Of a DNA stretch of 32,061 bases, positions 6,900 through 16,415 are shown one piece after another. A program made the position numbers and the translations under genes. Below the pieces are notes generated by a model that did no database searches, was not told where the DNA came from, and saw only the letters and a program-made list of their open reading frames with translations. This stretch comes from Polyangiaceae bacterium (GTDB lineage: Bacteria > Myxococcota > Polyangia > Polyangiales > Polyangiaceae), in contig JAICTU010000027.1 of the NCBI GenBank assembly GCA_025936205.1, positions 1 to 32,061 on the forward strand, written 5' to 3'. The first letter of the stretch is position 1. Each line of letters begins with the position of its first letter.

Positions 6900-7931
6900 T
6901 CAGCTCTGCAGTTCGCGATCGGCGGAGGGGAACCAGCGGCTCGCGACGCGCACCGCGTTGGTGGCAGCGCCCAGGCGCAGGTTGTCCCCGACCACCGTGA
7001 GGCAGATGCTGCGGCGGCTTGCGTCGCGCGGATCGGGGCGCACGCGGCCCACCAGCGCGCGGTCGCGGTCGTGCACGGAGCTGAGAGCGCTCAGGCCCTC
7101 GCCGGCGGCGCCCGCGAAGTAGCGCACGAAGGGCGCCTTCTGCGCGTCGCCGAGCAGGGCGCTCACGCGATCCAGGTCGACCGCTTGCTGGAAGCTGACC
7201 CAGATGTTCTCGTAGTGCCCGACGGCGACGGCGACGCGGCAGCACTGCGCGCTCACGGGCAGCTCCGGCAGCTCCAGGATCTTGCGCGACTCGAACATCA
7301 GCTTGCGCTCTTCCGAGGAGTAGCCGCTGTCGTCCGTGCCCCCGTTGTGGGGCACCACGTTGCCCGCGTAGGCCTTCACGTCGAAGGGCGCGCCGAGGCG
7401 ATCCGGGTGCGCGTAGCCGCGCTGGCTCGCCTCCAGGAAGCCATCCAGCGCCCCAATGCCGGCGCCGCTCACCGCCTGGTAGGTGCTGGCGGTGATGCTG
7501 GCCAGGCCGTACGCGGCGTGCAGCGGCTGCAGCGCGAGCGCGAGCGGCATGGTGGTGCAGTTCGGGTTCGCCACCAGGCGCACGGAGTCGTCCACGCGCC
7601 GCGAGTTCACGCCGGCGACGACCAGCGGCACCTTGGGGTCGGCGCGGTAGGTGCTGCTCTTGTCGACCACGCGATAGCCGAGGTCGAGCAGGCGCGGCAC
7701 GAAGCGCTTGCTGTGCTCGTCGTCCAGGGCGACGAAGGCGGCATCGCCGCGCGGCGCGTCGGCCGACTCCAGCTTGGCTGCCGCCAGAACCGGAAAGCGC
7801 TTGCCGCCCAGCTCCAGTTCCTGGTCACGGCTGGCAAAGAGGACCAGCTCCGCCCCCGGCCAGGCCCGGGCAACGAGCTCGATGGTTTCCCGGCCGACGA
7901 GGCCGGTGGCACCCAGAATGCAAATCCGCAT
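6900..7931 (-). CDS. asd: Aspartate-semialdehyde dehydrogenase
   Basis: A 343-residue enzyme of usual length. It converts L-4-aspartyl phosphate to aspartate semialdehyde with NADPH, feeding lysine, threonine, methionine and diaminopimelate synthesis in the cytosol. The N-terminal Rossmann loop is GATGLVG (7-13). The catalytic Cys is C125 in ANPNCTTMPL, followed by the typical STYQAVSGAG and, later, an alternating polar/hydrophobic C-terminal region (GHYENIWVSF). N-acetyl-gamma-glutamyl-phosphate reductase shares the fold, but the NPNCTT and YQAVSGAG motifs favour Asd. It is the last gene of a minus-strand series, 64 nt after the malic enzyme. No clear ribosome-binding site is seen before the ATG. 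Confidence 0.92.
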   Translation of the reverse strand: MRICILGATGLVGRETIELVARAWPGAELVLFASRDQELELGGKRFPVLAAAKLESADAPRGDAAFVALDDEHSKRFVPRLLDLGYRVVDKSSTYRADPKVPLVVAGVNSRRVDDSVRLVANPNCTTMPLALALQPLHAAYGLASITASTYQAVSGAGIGALDGFLEASQRGYAHPDRLGAPFDVKAYAGNVVPHNGGTDDSGYSSEERKLMFESRKILELPELPVSAQCCRVAVAVGHYENIWVSFQQAVDLDRVSALLGDAQKAPFVRYFAGAAGEGLSALSSVHDRDRALVGRVRPDPRDASRRSICLTVVGDNLRLGAATNAVRVASRWFPSADRELQS

Positions 7932-7954
7932 GGCGTTGGGGCCTAGCAGCCTTT

Positions 7955-7987
7955 GGCACAGCTGGCCAGCCTCTCGAAGGCTGTGCC
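7955..7987. repeat. Inverted repeat between malic enzyme and asd
   Basis: GGCACAGC (7955-7962) and GCTGTGCC (7980-7987) can form an 8-bp stem in the 64-nt gap between two minus-strand genes. An alternative AGCCT/AGGCT pairing exists inside. There is no T-tract in either direction, so it is more likely an RNA-stability or attenuating structure than a full terminator. Confidence 0.4.
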
Positions 7988-7995
7988 GTTCCGGC

Positions 7996-10284
7996 TCAGG
8001 GGCGCAGCGAGGCTGTCGGGTTGCGCTGCACGGGCACGGGCGTCTGCGCTGCGGCGTAGGTCGCGATGTTGACGATCTCGTTCACGGTGGCGCCCACCGG
8101 GATGATGCCCACGGCGCCGCCGATGCCCAGCACCAGCGGCCCGAGCGCCTCGGCGTCCGTCAGCTTGACCAGCAGCTTGTAAGCGATGTTGCCCGAGGTC
8201 AGGTCCGGGAAGACCAGCACGTTGGCGTTCTGGGAAAGCGTGCAGAACGGGAAGTTGGCCTCGACCTTGCTGCGATCGAGCGCGGTGTCCGCCTGCATCT
8301 CGCCGTCCACGTCCAGCTCCGGCCAGCGCCGCCGCACGATCTCGATCGCGTCGCGCACCAGCCGCACCCGCGTGTCCTTGTAGTGCTCGCCGAAGTCGGA
8401 ATAGCTGAGCAGCGCCACATGGGGCGTTTCACCGAAGGTTTCTGCGGCTCGCGCGGTGTTGATGGCGATCTCCGCCAGCTCCTCCGCGTTCGGCTCCAGG
8501 TTCACGGTGCAATCGCCCAGGAAGATCTTGCGATTCTTGAACAACATCGCGTACGCGCCGGACACGAGCCGGCTGCCGGCGCGCAGTCCGAGTGCCTGCA
8601 GCGCGGGCCCGATGGTGAGCTTGTAGGGGCGGTTCAGGCCGCCCACCATGCCGTCGGCCAGGCCCTCGCGCACCATCATCGCCGCGTACCAGGCGTGCTG
8701 GCGCAAGGCGCTGCGCGCCGCCTGCAGCGTCATGCCCTTGCGGGCGCGCAGCTGCCACAGCGAGTGTGCGAGATCCTGGGCGTAGCGCCCGTGGATCACC
8801 GGCTCCAGCTCCATCCCGTCGAGCGTGATGTGGGCGCGCTCGGCCTGCGCCTGGATGCGGTCCGCGTCGCCCAGCAGCACCGGCGTGCAGATGCCCTCGT
8901 CCAGCAGGATCTGTGCTGCGCGCTGGATGTGCGGGCTGGAGCCGTCCGCGAACACCAGGCGGCGCCGCGGCTGGGTGGTGCGCGCGCGCTCGATCAACGG
9001 CTGCATGATGCCGCGCGCACGCTCCACCAGCAGGTGCAGGCGTTCGCGGTAAGCGTCCAGATCGCGGATGGGCTCGCGAGCCACACCCGACTTGGCCGCG
9101 GCATTGGCCACCGCGGGCGCCACGTGCGTGAGCACGCGCGGATCGAAGGGCTTGGGGATGATGTAATCGTCCCCGAAGGTCAGGTTCGACAGCCCGTAGG
9201 CGGACAGCACCTTGTCCGGCACGTCGTAGCGCGCCAGCTCCGCCAGGGCGTGCGTGGCCGCCACCAGCATCTCCTGGGTGATGCGCGTGGCGCGGCAGTC
9301 GAGCGCGCCGCGGAACACGAAGGGGAAGCCCAGCACATTGTTGACCTGATTCGGGTAGTCCGAGCGACCCGTGGCCAGGATCGCGTCCGGGCGCGCGCGC
9401 CGCGCCACCTCGTAGGGGATCTCCGGATCCGGATTGGCCATCGCGAAGATGATCGGGCGCGGCGCCATGCGCGCGACCATCGAGGCGTCCACCACGCCGC
9501 CCACGCTCAGCCCGACGAAGGCGTCCGCGCCGTCGAGCGCCTCGGCCAGGTTGGCGCAGTGGCGCGAGGTGGCCAGGGCGCGCTGCGCGGGGAACAGGTC
9601 GTCGCGGCGCTCGTGCACCAGGCCGTTGACGTCGAACATGACGATGTTGTTGCGCGCCACGCCCAGCTCCACGTACAGCTCGGCGCAGGAGAGCGCGGCG
9701 GCGCCCGCGCCCGAGAACACGATGCGCATCTCTTCCAGGCGGCGCTGCGTGAGCTCCGCCGCGTTGATCAGCGCCGCGGCGGAGATGATCGCCGTGCCGT
9801 GCTGGTCGTCGTGAAAGACCGGGATCGACAGCAACTCCTGCAGGCGGCGCTCGACCTCGAAGCACTCCGGCGCCTTGATGTCCTCGAGATTGATGCCGCC
9901 GAAGCTGGGGGCCAGCGCCTTCACGGCGTGGACGATCTCGTCGACCGTCCTGGCGTCCAGCTCGAGGTCGAACACGTCGATATCGGCGAACTTCTTGAAC
10001 AGGTTCGCCTTGCCTTCCATCACCGGTTTGCCCGCGAGCGGACCGATGTCACCCAGGCCCAGCACGGCGGTGCCGTTGGTGATGACGGCGACCAGGTTAC
10101 CTTTGGCCGTGTACTGGTAGGCGAGGTTGGGATCGCGGTGGATGGCGCGGCAGACCTCGGCGACCCCGGGAGTGTAGGCGAGCGACAGATCGCGCTGCGT
10201 CGCCAGCGGCTTGGTGGCGACGACCTCGATTTTTCCGGGACGGAGGCCCGCGTGATAGCTGAGTGGATCCAGGCGTTCAGTCAT
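7996..10284 (-). CDS. maeB: NADP-dependent malic enzyme with phosphotransacetylase-like C-terminal domain
   Basis: A 762-residue, two-domain enzyme matching the MaeB layout. It decarboxylates malate to pyruvate and makes NADPH in the cytosol. The N-terminal malic domain has the catalytic Tyr in [11 protein letters not shown] (Y37) and Lys in [11 protein letters not shown] (K92), plus metal-site sequence [11 protein letters not shown]. The NAD(P)-binding loop [10 protein letters not shown] follows at about 190. From about residue 435 the protein resembles phosphotransacetylase ([48 protein letters not shown]). In known MaeB proteins this domain is regulatory and not catalytic. A weak GGGGG sits about 9 nt before the ATG. 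The gene lies between an unknown gene (83 nt upstream) and asd. Confidence 0.93.
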   Translation of the reverse strand: MTERLDPLSYHAGLRPGKIEVVATKPLATQRDLSLAYTPGVAEVCRAIHRDPNLAYQYTAKGNLVAVITNGTAVLGLGDIGPLAGKPVMEGKANLFKKFADIDVFDLELDARTVDEIVHAVKALAPSFGGINLEDIKAPECFEVERRLQELLSIPVFHDDQHGTAIISAAALINAAELTQRRLEEMRIVFSGAGAAALSCAELYVELGVARNNIVMFDVNGLVHERRDDLFPAQRALATSRHCANLAEALDGADAFVGLSVGGVVDASMVARMAPRPIIFAMANPDPEIPYEVARRARPDAILATGRSDYPNQVNNVLGFPFVFRGALDCRATRITQEMLVAATHALAELARYDVPDKVLSAYGLSNLTFGDDYIIPKPFDPRVLTHVAPAVANAAAKSGVAREPIRDLDAYRERLHLLVERARGIMQPLIERARTTQPRRRLVFADGSSPHIQRAAQILLDEGICTPVLLGDADRIQAQAERAHITLDGMELEPVIHGRYAQDLAHSLWQLRARKGMTLQAARSALRQHAWYAAMMVREGLADGMVGGLNRPYKLTIGPALQALGLRAGSRLVSGAYAMLFKNRKIFLGDCTVNLEPNAEELAEIAINTARAAETFGETPHVALLSYSDFGEHYKDTRVRLVRDAIEIVRRRWPELDVDGEMQADTALDRSKVEANFPFCTLSQNANVLVFPDLTSGNIAYKLLVKLTDAEALGPLVLGIGGAVGIIPVGATVNEIVNIATYAAAQTPVPVQRNPTASLRP

Positions 10285-10367
10285 GCTCGTAGACCCCCGC
10301 GTGGCGGGTTCGTCCGTTGTACCACGCCTGGCCCCGGGCTCGGCGGGCTAGAACGGCTGGCTCGAGC

Positions 10368-11276
10368 TCAGCGCGCGCCCTTGCGCGGAAGTGGCAAGAC
10401 GCTCTGTACGGCGGGGCGTGTCCCGCTGCGTGCGGGAGCGGCGCTGTCGGCGCTGGCGGGGGCGCGCGGGCTCGGCGGAGCGCTGCTGCCGTGGTCGCGG
10501 CTGGCGGGCGCGCGGCTCAGGATCTGGTCCACGCGCGCCGCGGCATTGGTCGGCGGTGTACGGCGCCGAGCCGGCGCGTTGCGACCCTGCGCCGGGGGAA
10601 GGGCGCGGGCGTTCGCCCTCGGCAGCTCGATCAGGCCGGTGTTCGTGCGGTGGCCGCTGACGCGCGCCAGCTCGCCGGTGGTCTGGGCTTCGAAGCGAAA
10701 CTGGGCAGGGTCGTGGCCGCTGAAGCTGGCGGCCGACTCCGCGTAGCCGAGCCCGATCCAGGCCAGCCAGCGCGCGGCGCTGGGCACCCCGCGCAGCTCC
10801 GCCTCCAGCACGAACCCGAGCGCGGAGCCGTACACGGAGAAACGCACATCGGCGTCCAGAAAGGGGTGCTCGAAGGCCCCTCGCAGATGTTGCAGCGTGC
10901 GCACGAAGTCGCCGGGTACGACCAGCGCCGGGCTGCGATACAAGATGCGCGAGGCGAGCGCGGCGGCGGCCCGCACCATCAGCTTGCCGCTGCCGCCGGA
11001 GAGGACCCGCTCGATCGCCAGCAGCAAGTCGATCCCGGTCTCCAGATCGAGCGCCGCATCTTGCTCGACGCGTCCAAACACATCGCGGCTGAGCACTCGC
11101 AACCAGTGCGGTGGCAGACCGTGCCGCAGGCGCGTCAGGGCGCTTCCAGAGGTCTCCTGCTGCAGCGTCTCCACCAACGCCCGCACGAAGCGGCTCTCGA
11201 GGCGGCCCATGCAGCTCGAGACGGCGCTCGCGCGCGGTGAGATAAGGTGCGGCGAGCTGCCGAGGCAGCGGCCCAT
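10368..11276 (-). CDS. Uncharacterised protein with helical domain and disordered Pro/Ala/Arg tail
   Basis: A 302-residue protein from ATG 11276. ATG 11210 (MGRLESRFVRALVETLQQ) is an equally likely start, because the first 22 residues are Ser/Arg-rich and not domain-like. Residues about 25-190 look like one globular alpha/beta domain (LPPHWLRVLSRDVFGRVEQD, LMVRAAAALASRIL, FSVYGSALGFVLEAELRGVP). The last 90 residues are rich in Arg, Pro, Ala and Ser, typical of disorder. The domain layout faintly recalls the myxobacterial DUF2378/TIGR02265 family, but this is only an impression. It starts 16 nt after the trpE(G) stop, so the two are probably co-transcribed. No catalytic motif, signal peptide or membrane segment is seen. 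Confidence 0.6.
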   Translation of the reverse strand: MGRCLGSSPHLISPRASAVSSCMGRLESRFVRALVETLQQETSGSALTRLRHGLPPHWLRVLSRDVFGRVEQDAALDLETGIDLLLAIERVLSGGSGKLMVRAAAALASRILYRSPALVVPGDFVRTLQHLRGAFEHPFLDADVRFSVYGSALGFVLEAELRGVPSAARWLAWIGLGYAESAASFSGHDPAQFRFEAQTTGELARVSGHRTNTGLIELPRANARALPPAQGRNAPARRRTPPTNAAARVDQILSRAPASRDHGSSAPPSPRAPASADSAAPARSGTRPAVQSVLPLPRKGAR

Positions 11277-11292
11277 CTCCCAGAACTGTCGC

Positions 11293-13491
11293 TCAGCGGC
11301 TGGCGAGTGTGCTCATCACGCGGCTGACCAGCCGCATTCCGATGCCACCTTCCAGCGTGAGGATGGACTCCGGATGGAACTGAACGGCCGATATGGGCAG
11401 AGTCCGATGCTCGAGGCCCATGATCACCCCGTCCTCGGTGGCGGCCGTGACCTGGAGGCACTCCGGCAAGCCCGCGCGTTCGATGAACAACGAGTGATAG
11501 CGCCCGGCGATGAACTCGGGCGGCATGCCCTCGAAGAGCCGGCCGCCGAGCGACTGGATCCGCGAGGGCTTGCCGTGCATCGGATAGGACAGAACGCTCA
11601 ATGTTCCACCGAAGAATTGGCCAATGCCCTGCAAGCCGAGGCACACGCCGAACAGCGGCAGCTCGAGCTCCAGCGCGCGGCGGATGGTGTCCTCCAGCCG
11701 GAAGTCGCTGGGGGTGCCTGGCCCCGGCGAGAGCACGACCAGGTGCGGCCGCTCCTGCGCGAGCCGTTCCAGCGCCAGATCCCGGCGCAGCGTGACCACG
11801 CTCGCGCCCGTCTGGCGGAAGTAATTGGCCAGCGTGTGCACGAACGAGTCCTCGTGGTCGACGAGCACCACACGCTTGCCGGCGCCCGTCTGCTCCGCCG
11901 TGCTGGCCCTCGCTCCGCCGCTCAGCTGGCCGCGTACGGCGTCGAGGAAGGCGGAGGCCTTGACGCGCGTCTCGCGCTCCTCGAGCTCCGGATCGGAATC
12001 GTAGAGCAACGTCGCGCCGGCACGAACCTCGGCGACGCCGGCGCGCAAGCGCACGGTGCGCAGGGTGAGGCCGGTGTTCAGGTTGCCGTCGAAGCCGATG
12101 CGACCGATCGCTCCGCCGTACCAGGCGCGCGGGGTCTTCTCTTCCTTCTCCACCTGCTGGATCGCGTTGCGCTTGGGCGCTCCCGTGACCGTCACTGCCC
12201 AGGTGTGCGTCAGGAAGGCATCGAGCGCGTCAAAGCCCGGGCGCAGCACGCCTTCGACGTGGTCCACCGTGTGGATCAGACGTGAGTACAGCTCGATCTG
12301 CCGCCGCCCCAGCACCTTCACGGAGCCTGGCTCGCAGATGCGCGACTTGTCGTTGCGGTCGACATCCGTGCACATCGACAGCTCCGACTCGTCTTTCGCC
12401 GAGTTGAGCAGCTCACGGATACGCTCTGCATCTTGAATCGCGTCGATGCCGCGCGCGATCGTGCCCGAAATGGGGCAGGTCTCGACGCGCCGCCCGTCCA
12501 CGCGCACATACATCTCCGGTGAAGCACCGACGAGATGTTCGGCATGCCCGAGATTCAGCAGCAGCGCGTAGGGGGCCGGGTTGTGCTCGCGCAGCCAGCG
12601 GAAGATCTGTGAGGGCCGGCGCTGGCAGGGCTCGCGAAAGGTCTGCCCCAGCACGAGCTCGAACAGATCTCCCCGCCGGAACAGCTCCTTCGCGCGCCGC
12701 ACCGCGTCCGCATATTCACCCGGCTGGTGATCCGAGCCGAACGGGGCTGGTGCCGCCTGGGAGACGATGGGATCGGGGTAGGGCGTGGCGGAGCGAGAGC
12801 GCGTGCTCGTCCCGTCGACCTCAAACTCGTACACGTAGCGGAACGCTGCTTCCTTGCGGTGATCCACCACCACGAGCTGCTCGGGCAGGTACAGAACCAG
12901 ATCGCGCTGATCCGCGGGGCGCGGGTGCTCGAGCTGGATGGCCTCGAACTGGAAGGTCAGATCGTAACCGAAGGCTCCATACAGGCCGAGCTGATCGTCT
13001 TCAGTGGAGTGGAACAGCTGCACCAGCGCGCGGATGGCACTGAACACGGAGGGCTGCCGGCTGCGCTCCTCCTCGCTGAAGCGCCGTTCAGGCGAGCGGA
13101 TCACGGCGCGCAGGCCCTGCGCGGTGGCGTGCAGCTGCTCGGTCTCCGGCAGCGCGGACAGGCACTGCCGGATCGGGCCCATGAGCAGCTCGCCGCGCTC
13201 GTTCAGCGCCTTCAGCTCCAGGCTGCGATCGCGCGAGCTGAGCTCCAGCAGCGGGTCACAGAGCCCCAGGTCCCAGCGCGTGTAGCGGCCCGGGTAGTCG
13301 TAGTTGGAGGAGAGCAGCACTCCGCGGCGGCTATCCAGCGTGTCGATCAAGCCCTCGATCGCGCCCCGTGCCTCGATGGCTTCCTTGCGGCGTTGCACGC
13401 GAATTCCACCGGCGGTGACGTAGCTGGACAGCTGCGTCTGCCCTTCGAGGGAGCTCGCCCAGGGGGAACGCGGAGGCGCAACGGAGATCAT
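11293..13491 (-). CDS. trpE(G): Anthranilate synthase, fused TrpE-TrpG
   Basis: A 732-residue fusion of both anthranilate synthase subunits, which makes anthranilate from chorismate and glutamine in tryptophan synthesis. Residues about 1-515 form the chorismate-binding TrpE part, with YGAFGYDLTFQFEAI, ETCPISGTIARG, KDESELSMCTDVDRNDKSR, THTWAVTVTGAPK and RAGATLLYDSDPE. After a short linker the class I glutamine amidotransferase begins near residue 540; its catalytic triad is C617 (FGVCLGLQG), H706 and E708 (AVQFHPES). The sequence fits the fused clade best known from rhizobia and Azospirillum. A fused phenazine-type PhzE is the main alternative but is less likely given TCPISGT and the lack of phz neighbours. 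No Trp-rich leader peptide is visible in the 87 nt upstream, so classic attenuation is not supported. Confidence 0.92.
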   Translation of the reverse strand: MISVAPPRSPWASSLEGQTQLSSYVTAGGIRVQRRKEAIEARGAIEGLIDTLDSRRGVLLSSNYDYPGRYTRWDLGLCDPLLELSSRDRSLELKALNERGELLMGPIRQCLSALPETEQLHATAQGLRAVIRSPERRFSEEERSRQPSVFSAIRALVQLFHSTEDDQLGLYGAFGYDLTFQFEAIQLEHPRPADQRDLVLYLPEQLVVVDHRKEAAFRYVYEFEVDGTSTRSRSATPYPDPIVSQAAPAPFGSDHQPGEYADAVRRAKELFRRGDLFELVLGQTFREPCQRRPSQIFRWLREHNPAPYALLLNLGHAEHLVGASPEMYVRVDGRRVETCPISGTIARGIDAIQDAERIRELLNSAKDESELSMCTDVDRNDKSRICEPGSVKVLGRRQIELYSRLIHTVDHVEGVLRPGFDALDAFLTHTWAVTVTGAPKRNAIQQVEKEEKTPRAWYGGAIGRIGFDGNLNTGLTLRTVRLRAGVAEVRAGATLLYDSDPELEERETRVKASAFLDAVRGQLSGGARASTAEQTGAGKRVVLVDHEDSFVHTLANYFRQTGASVVTLRRDLALERLAQERPHLVVLSPGPGTPSDFRLEDTIRRALELELPLFGVCLGLQGIGQFFGGTLSVLSYPMHGKPSRIQSLGGRLFEGMPPEFIAGRYHSLFIERAGLPECLQVTAATEDGVIMGLEHRTLPISAVQFHPESILTLEGGIGMRLVSRVMSTLASR

Positions 13492-13578
13492 GTTCCGGGA
13501 ATTAACCTCGTCTGTGCTCCGTGAGCAAGGCCGTGGGGTCGGTGCCTGCGCCCGGGGTGAGGCGGAGCCCGCTCGTCT

Positions 13579-14640
13579 TCAGTGGCGCGGCGGCCTCGCC
13601 GGCGCGCCGGAGGCGAGCGGTTCGAGCTCGAAGATCGCCAGGGCGTGGCCCGTGAGCAGCGGAATCAGCAGGCGTTTTCGGCGCGCATCGTAATCCAGAT
13701 CGGCCGGCGACTCGAGCCCGGTGATGATCGGTTGGAAGGGGCCATCGCGAAATCCACGGAACACCGCGCGCGCCGTCCAGCTGGAAATCAGCAAGGTCCC
13801 ATCGGGCATGGCCGCGATGCCGTGCGGCGACTCGCCCGGCAGATGCAACCGGCCCGCGTCCGGGCTCTCAGCCCCGGCGCCCGGGACGAGCAACAGCAGG
13901 TCCGCACTGCCCGTGCATGCGATCCAAAGTCCCGTGCCGTCCGCCAGCAGCGCGACCGGCCCACCCAGGTCGGGTCGGCGCGCCACCACGCCGACCTCAC
14001 CGCTCGAGGAGATCCGGTATACGGCGTCCGAGCCCTCGTTGGGGACCGCTGCGACGTTGGGGTCGCTGCCCACATCGGCGACGTACAACGTGCCGTCCGC
14101 GCCCAGCGCCACGTCGCTCAGGTAGCGAGCGCCGGGAATGGTGATGCTCTCCCTGGGTTCGCCGCTGCTCGTGTCGAACTTACGGATGGCGCCGACGTCG
14201 GCGACGAACAGGGTGTCGCCGGACACCGCCAGTCCATGGGGCGACATCAGCTTTACCCCTTCGTGCCGCCCATCGATGAAGTTGAGCGTGCTGAGCGCGC
14301 CATCCGGTTGCAGTCGCGAGATGAAGCCCGCGCCAACCGGTCCATCCAGGTTCAGGTTGCTGACCCAGTACACGTCATGGACCGAGTCATGCATGATCGC
14401 GGACGGCCAGGAGAAGCCCACCTTGTCGAACAAGGCCAGTCGGTCCGCGAGGTGCAGCGTGTGGCCGCGGTGCGGCGTGTACGTCAAGCGCGTAACGCCC
14501 GGATTGGCCTGAGCCGGATCGGCGTGACCCAGCGCCGGAGTGGTCTCCGCGCAGGCGAACGTCAGCGCCAGCGCCGCTAGCAAGCCCGAGACGCCCAGCT
14601 CTGCGCAGAACCTGCCAGCCCTCGAGATTGCTTGATACAC
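13579..14640 (-). CDS. Secreted beta-propeller (NHL/SMP-30-like) protein
   Basis: A 353-residue exported protein. The N-terminus has a signal peptide (GVSGLLAALALTFACAETTP) with a plausible signal-peptidase cut after ACA; the Cys context (TFAC) is poor for a lipobox. The rest is made of repeated propeller blades: PSAIMHDSVHDVYWVSNLN, PHGLAVSGDTLFVADVG, LSDVALGADGTLYVADVG, PHGIAAMPDGTLLISSW and SPADLDYDARRKRLLIPLL. Such folds occur in SMP-30-type hydrolases and in NHL binding proteins; no metal ligands are clear enough to call an enzyme. It is divergent from the PLP enzyme gene at 14711 and lies 87 nt upstream of trpE(G) on the same strand. Role unknown, probably periplasmic. Confidence 0.78.
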   Translation of the reverse strand: MYQAISRAGRFCAELGVSGLLAALALTFACAETTPALGHADPAQANPGVTRLTYTPHRGHTLHLADRLALFDKVGFSWPSAIMHDSVHDVYWVSNLNLDGPVGAGFISRLQPDGALSTLNFIDGRHEGVKLMSPHGLAVSGDTLFVADVGAIRKFDTSSGEPRESITIPGARYLSDVALGADGTLYVADVGSDPNVAAVPNEGSDAVYRISSSGEVGVVARRPDLGGPVALLADGTGLWIACTGSADLLLLVPGAGAESPDAGRLHLPGESPHGIAAMPDGTLLISSWTARAVFRGFRDGPFQPIITGLESPADLDYDARRKRLLIPLLTGHALAIFELEPLASGAPARPPRH

Positions 14641-14710
14641 TCGCTGTCCGATGACCTTACTAGACCCGGTTGCGCTCGTAGGGGCTCGAGCGTAGTGGAG
14701 AGCTGGGCGC

Positions 14711-15862
14711 GTGGCAATTGCCGCAGGAGCCAGCTCGCGGGGGCCGTCTAGATCCGCGATGCAGCGGCCTTTGTTCGAGCTTTTTCCGCAGCTGGAGGCG
14801 CGCGCGGGATTCTCGATCCTCGGGGATTTTCCAACGCCTGTCGAACCGCTGAATGCAATCGCTCCGGATCTCGGCAGCGCTGCGTCGGGCTGCTACGTCA
14901 AACGCGACGATTTGAGCTCGACGATCTACGGTGGCAACAAGGTGCGAACCCTGGAGGCACTGTTCGGGCAAGCGCAACGCGAGGGTAGGCAGTGGGTGGC
15001 AGCAACGGGCGCCTACGGTTCCAACCATGCGGTCGCCACCGTGTTGCATGGCGCGCGTCTGGGCTTTCGCTGCGCGACCCTGTTGTTCCCGCAACCTGCT
15101 TCGCAAACGGCGCGGGCCAATCTAGAAGTCTCCATCGCGCGCTCGGATCGGCTGATTTCCTTGCCGCACTGGTCCTGTCTACCGACTGGCGCTTGGTGGT
15201 TCGGACGGCAGTGTCAGAGGCGCGGAGAGAGCGCGCTGATCATGCCGCCCGGTGGCGCGATCCCGCGCGGCTGCCTGGGCTTCCTGTCGGCGGCACTGGA
15301 GCTGGGCAAGCAGGTGCAAAGCGGAGTGCTGCCCGCGCCCCGCGAGGTGGTGCTCGCGGTCGGCTCGACGTGCAGCACCGCGGGCCTCTTGGTCGGGCTG
15401 CTGGTGGCGGCTCGCCTCGGGATCGGGTTTGGCGCGCGCCCCCACCTGGTGGCGGTGCGCGTCACACCGTGGCCGGTGACGAGTCCGCTGCGCATCCTGG
15501 GGCTGGCGCTCCGGGTGGCCGCTTGGCTGCGTGAGCTCAGCGGGGATCGCGTCTTCGAGATCGAGCGCGCGGAGCTGGCGCAAGGGCTGGAGATCGATGC
15601 CCGCGAGCTCGGGCAGGGCTACGGTCGCCCGACCCCCGCTGGCCTGGCAGTGATCCAGCGCGCAGGAGCCTTCTCCGCGGCGCTGGACACCACCTATTCG
15701 GCGAAGTCCGCCGCCGGTCTGTTGCAGCGCGTGCAGCGGCGACCGGTCTGCGATCGCGTGTTCTGGTCTACCAAGTCGAGCGCGCCGCTGCCCGAGGTAT
15801 CGGCCGAGCAGCTTCAGCGCGCGCCGCGCGCCATGCGGCGCTGGCTCGAGCGGCAGGGCTAG
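14711..15862 (+). CDS. PLP-dependent ACC deaminase / D-cysteine desulfhydrase family enzyme
   Basis: A 383-residue fold-type II PLP enzyme. The cofactor Lys lies in CYVKRDDLSSTIYGGNKVRTLE (K of GGNK), and the Asn-bearing motif is GAYGSNHAVATVLHGARLGF. The phosphate-binding Gly/Ser loop is AVGSTCSTAGLLVGL. This pattern is shared by 1-aminocyclopropane-1-carboxylate deaminases and D-cysteine desulfhydrases, which break amino acids to a keto acid and ammonia; the substrate cannot be chosen from sequence alone. GTG 14711 has GGAGAG 8 nt upstream and is used here. ATG 14759 (MQRPLFELFPQLE) lacks such a site but starts where homology is expected, so the first 16 residues are doubtful. It converges with the small gene at 15873. 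Confidence 0.85.
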   Translation: MAIAAGASSRGPSRSAMQRPLFELFPQLEARAGFSILGDFPTPVEPLNAIAPDLGSAASGCYVKRDDLSSTIYGGNKVRTLEALFGQAQREGRQWVAATGAYGSNHAVATVLHGARLGFRCATLLFPQPASQTARANLEVSIARSDRLISLPHWSCLPTGAWWFGRQCQRRGESALIMPPGGAIPRGCLGFLSAALELGKQVQSGVLPAPREVVLAVGSTCSTAGLLVGLLVAARLGIGFGARPHLVAVRVTPWPVTSPLRILGLALRVAAWLRELSGDRVFEIERAELAQGLEIDARELGQGYGRPTPAGLAVIQRAGAFSAALDTTYSAKSAAGLLQRVQRRPVCDRVFWSTKSSAPLPEVSAEQLQRAPRAMRRWLERQG

Positions 15863-15872
15863 TACACGGGCC

Positions 15873-16415
15873 TCACTGCAGGGCCGGCAGGTGGCTCGGC
15901 TCGTAGTACTGAGTGGTCGGCTCCGCGGCGGCGTACAGGCACAACGCCGTACGAGCCGTGGAGAAGCAGCGGATATCCGAGCCGTCACGCTCGATGCGAT
16001 CGAGGATGCCGTTGAGGATGTGCAGCGTGTCCTCGAGCAGCTCGCGGTGGCGGCTTTCGTAGCACACCACCCGGTGCTTCAAGAGTTGCACCAGCACCTC
16101 GCCGCGAGCGGCGACCGACGCCATGTTGTGCTGCTCGAGCAGCGTGGCGGCGGCGCGCACGGAGTGGAACTCGCGATACATGATCTCCAGCGCCCAGCTC
16201 TGCGAGTGATCGACCAGCGAGAGCACATCGCTCTGGTCGCCCAGCTTCTTGCGCAGCTGCCGCACGAAGTGCTCCGTCAAGAGCAGCCGCCCCGTCTTGC
16301 TCAGCTTGGAAGAGACCCCCTTGGGCGAGCTGGGCTCGCCCCCCGCCGGCTTCTGCGCCTCGGGGGCCGCCAGCGTCCAACGGGTTCTCGGAATGGTGCT
16401 TAGCATGATGGCCAT
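15873..16415 (-). CDS. Uncharacterised small helical protein
   Basis: A 180-residue protein that I do not recognise. The first 40 residues are Pro/Ser/Lys-rich and probably flexible. From about residue 42 it appears all-helical and charged (LSKTGRLLLTEHFVRQLRKK, HSVRAAATLLEQHNMASVAA, LVQLLKHRVVCYESRHRELL). There is no signal peptide or membrane segment. The ATG at 16415 is supported by GAGG 5 nt upstream; a second ATG lies 9 nt further in. The gene stands alone, with 418 nt before the next gene upstream. The mixed, non-repetitive composition and the good start site argue that it is real. Confidence 0.62.
   Translation of the reverse strand: MAIMLSTIPRTRWTLAAPEAQKPAGGEPSSPKGVSSKLSKTGRLLLTEHFVRQLRKKLGDQSDVLSLVDHSQSWALEIMYREFHSVRAAATLLEQHNMASVAARGEVLVQLLKHRVVCYESRHRELLEDTLHILNGILDRIERDGSDIRCFSTARTALCLYAAAEPTTQYYEPSHLPALQ

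Noticed and set aside
7708..10746. 1012-codon open frame on the + strand opposite malic enzyme and asd
   Set aside because: It is the antisense shadow of a GC-rich gene: repetitive His/Arg/Ala/Val composition, no motifs, while the minus strand carries full conserved enzymes.
13492..13578. Possible tryptophan attenuator upstream of trpE(G)
   Set aside because: No Trp codon appears on the relevant strand in this gap and no leader reading frame with alternative hairpins is visible.
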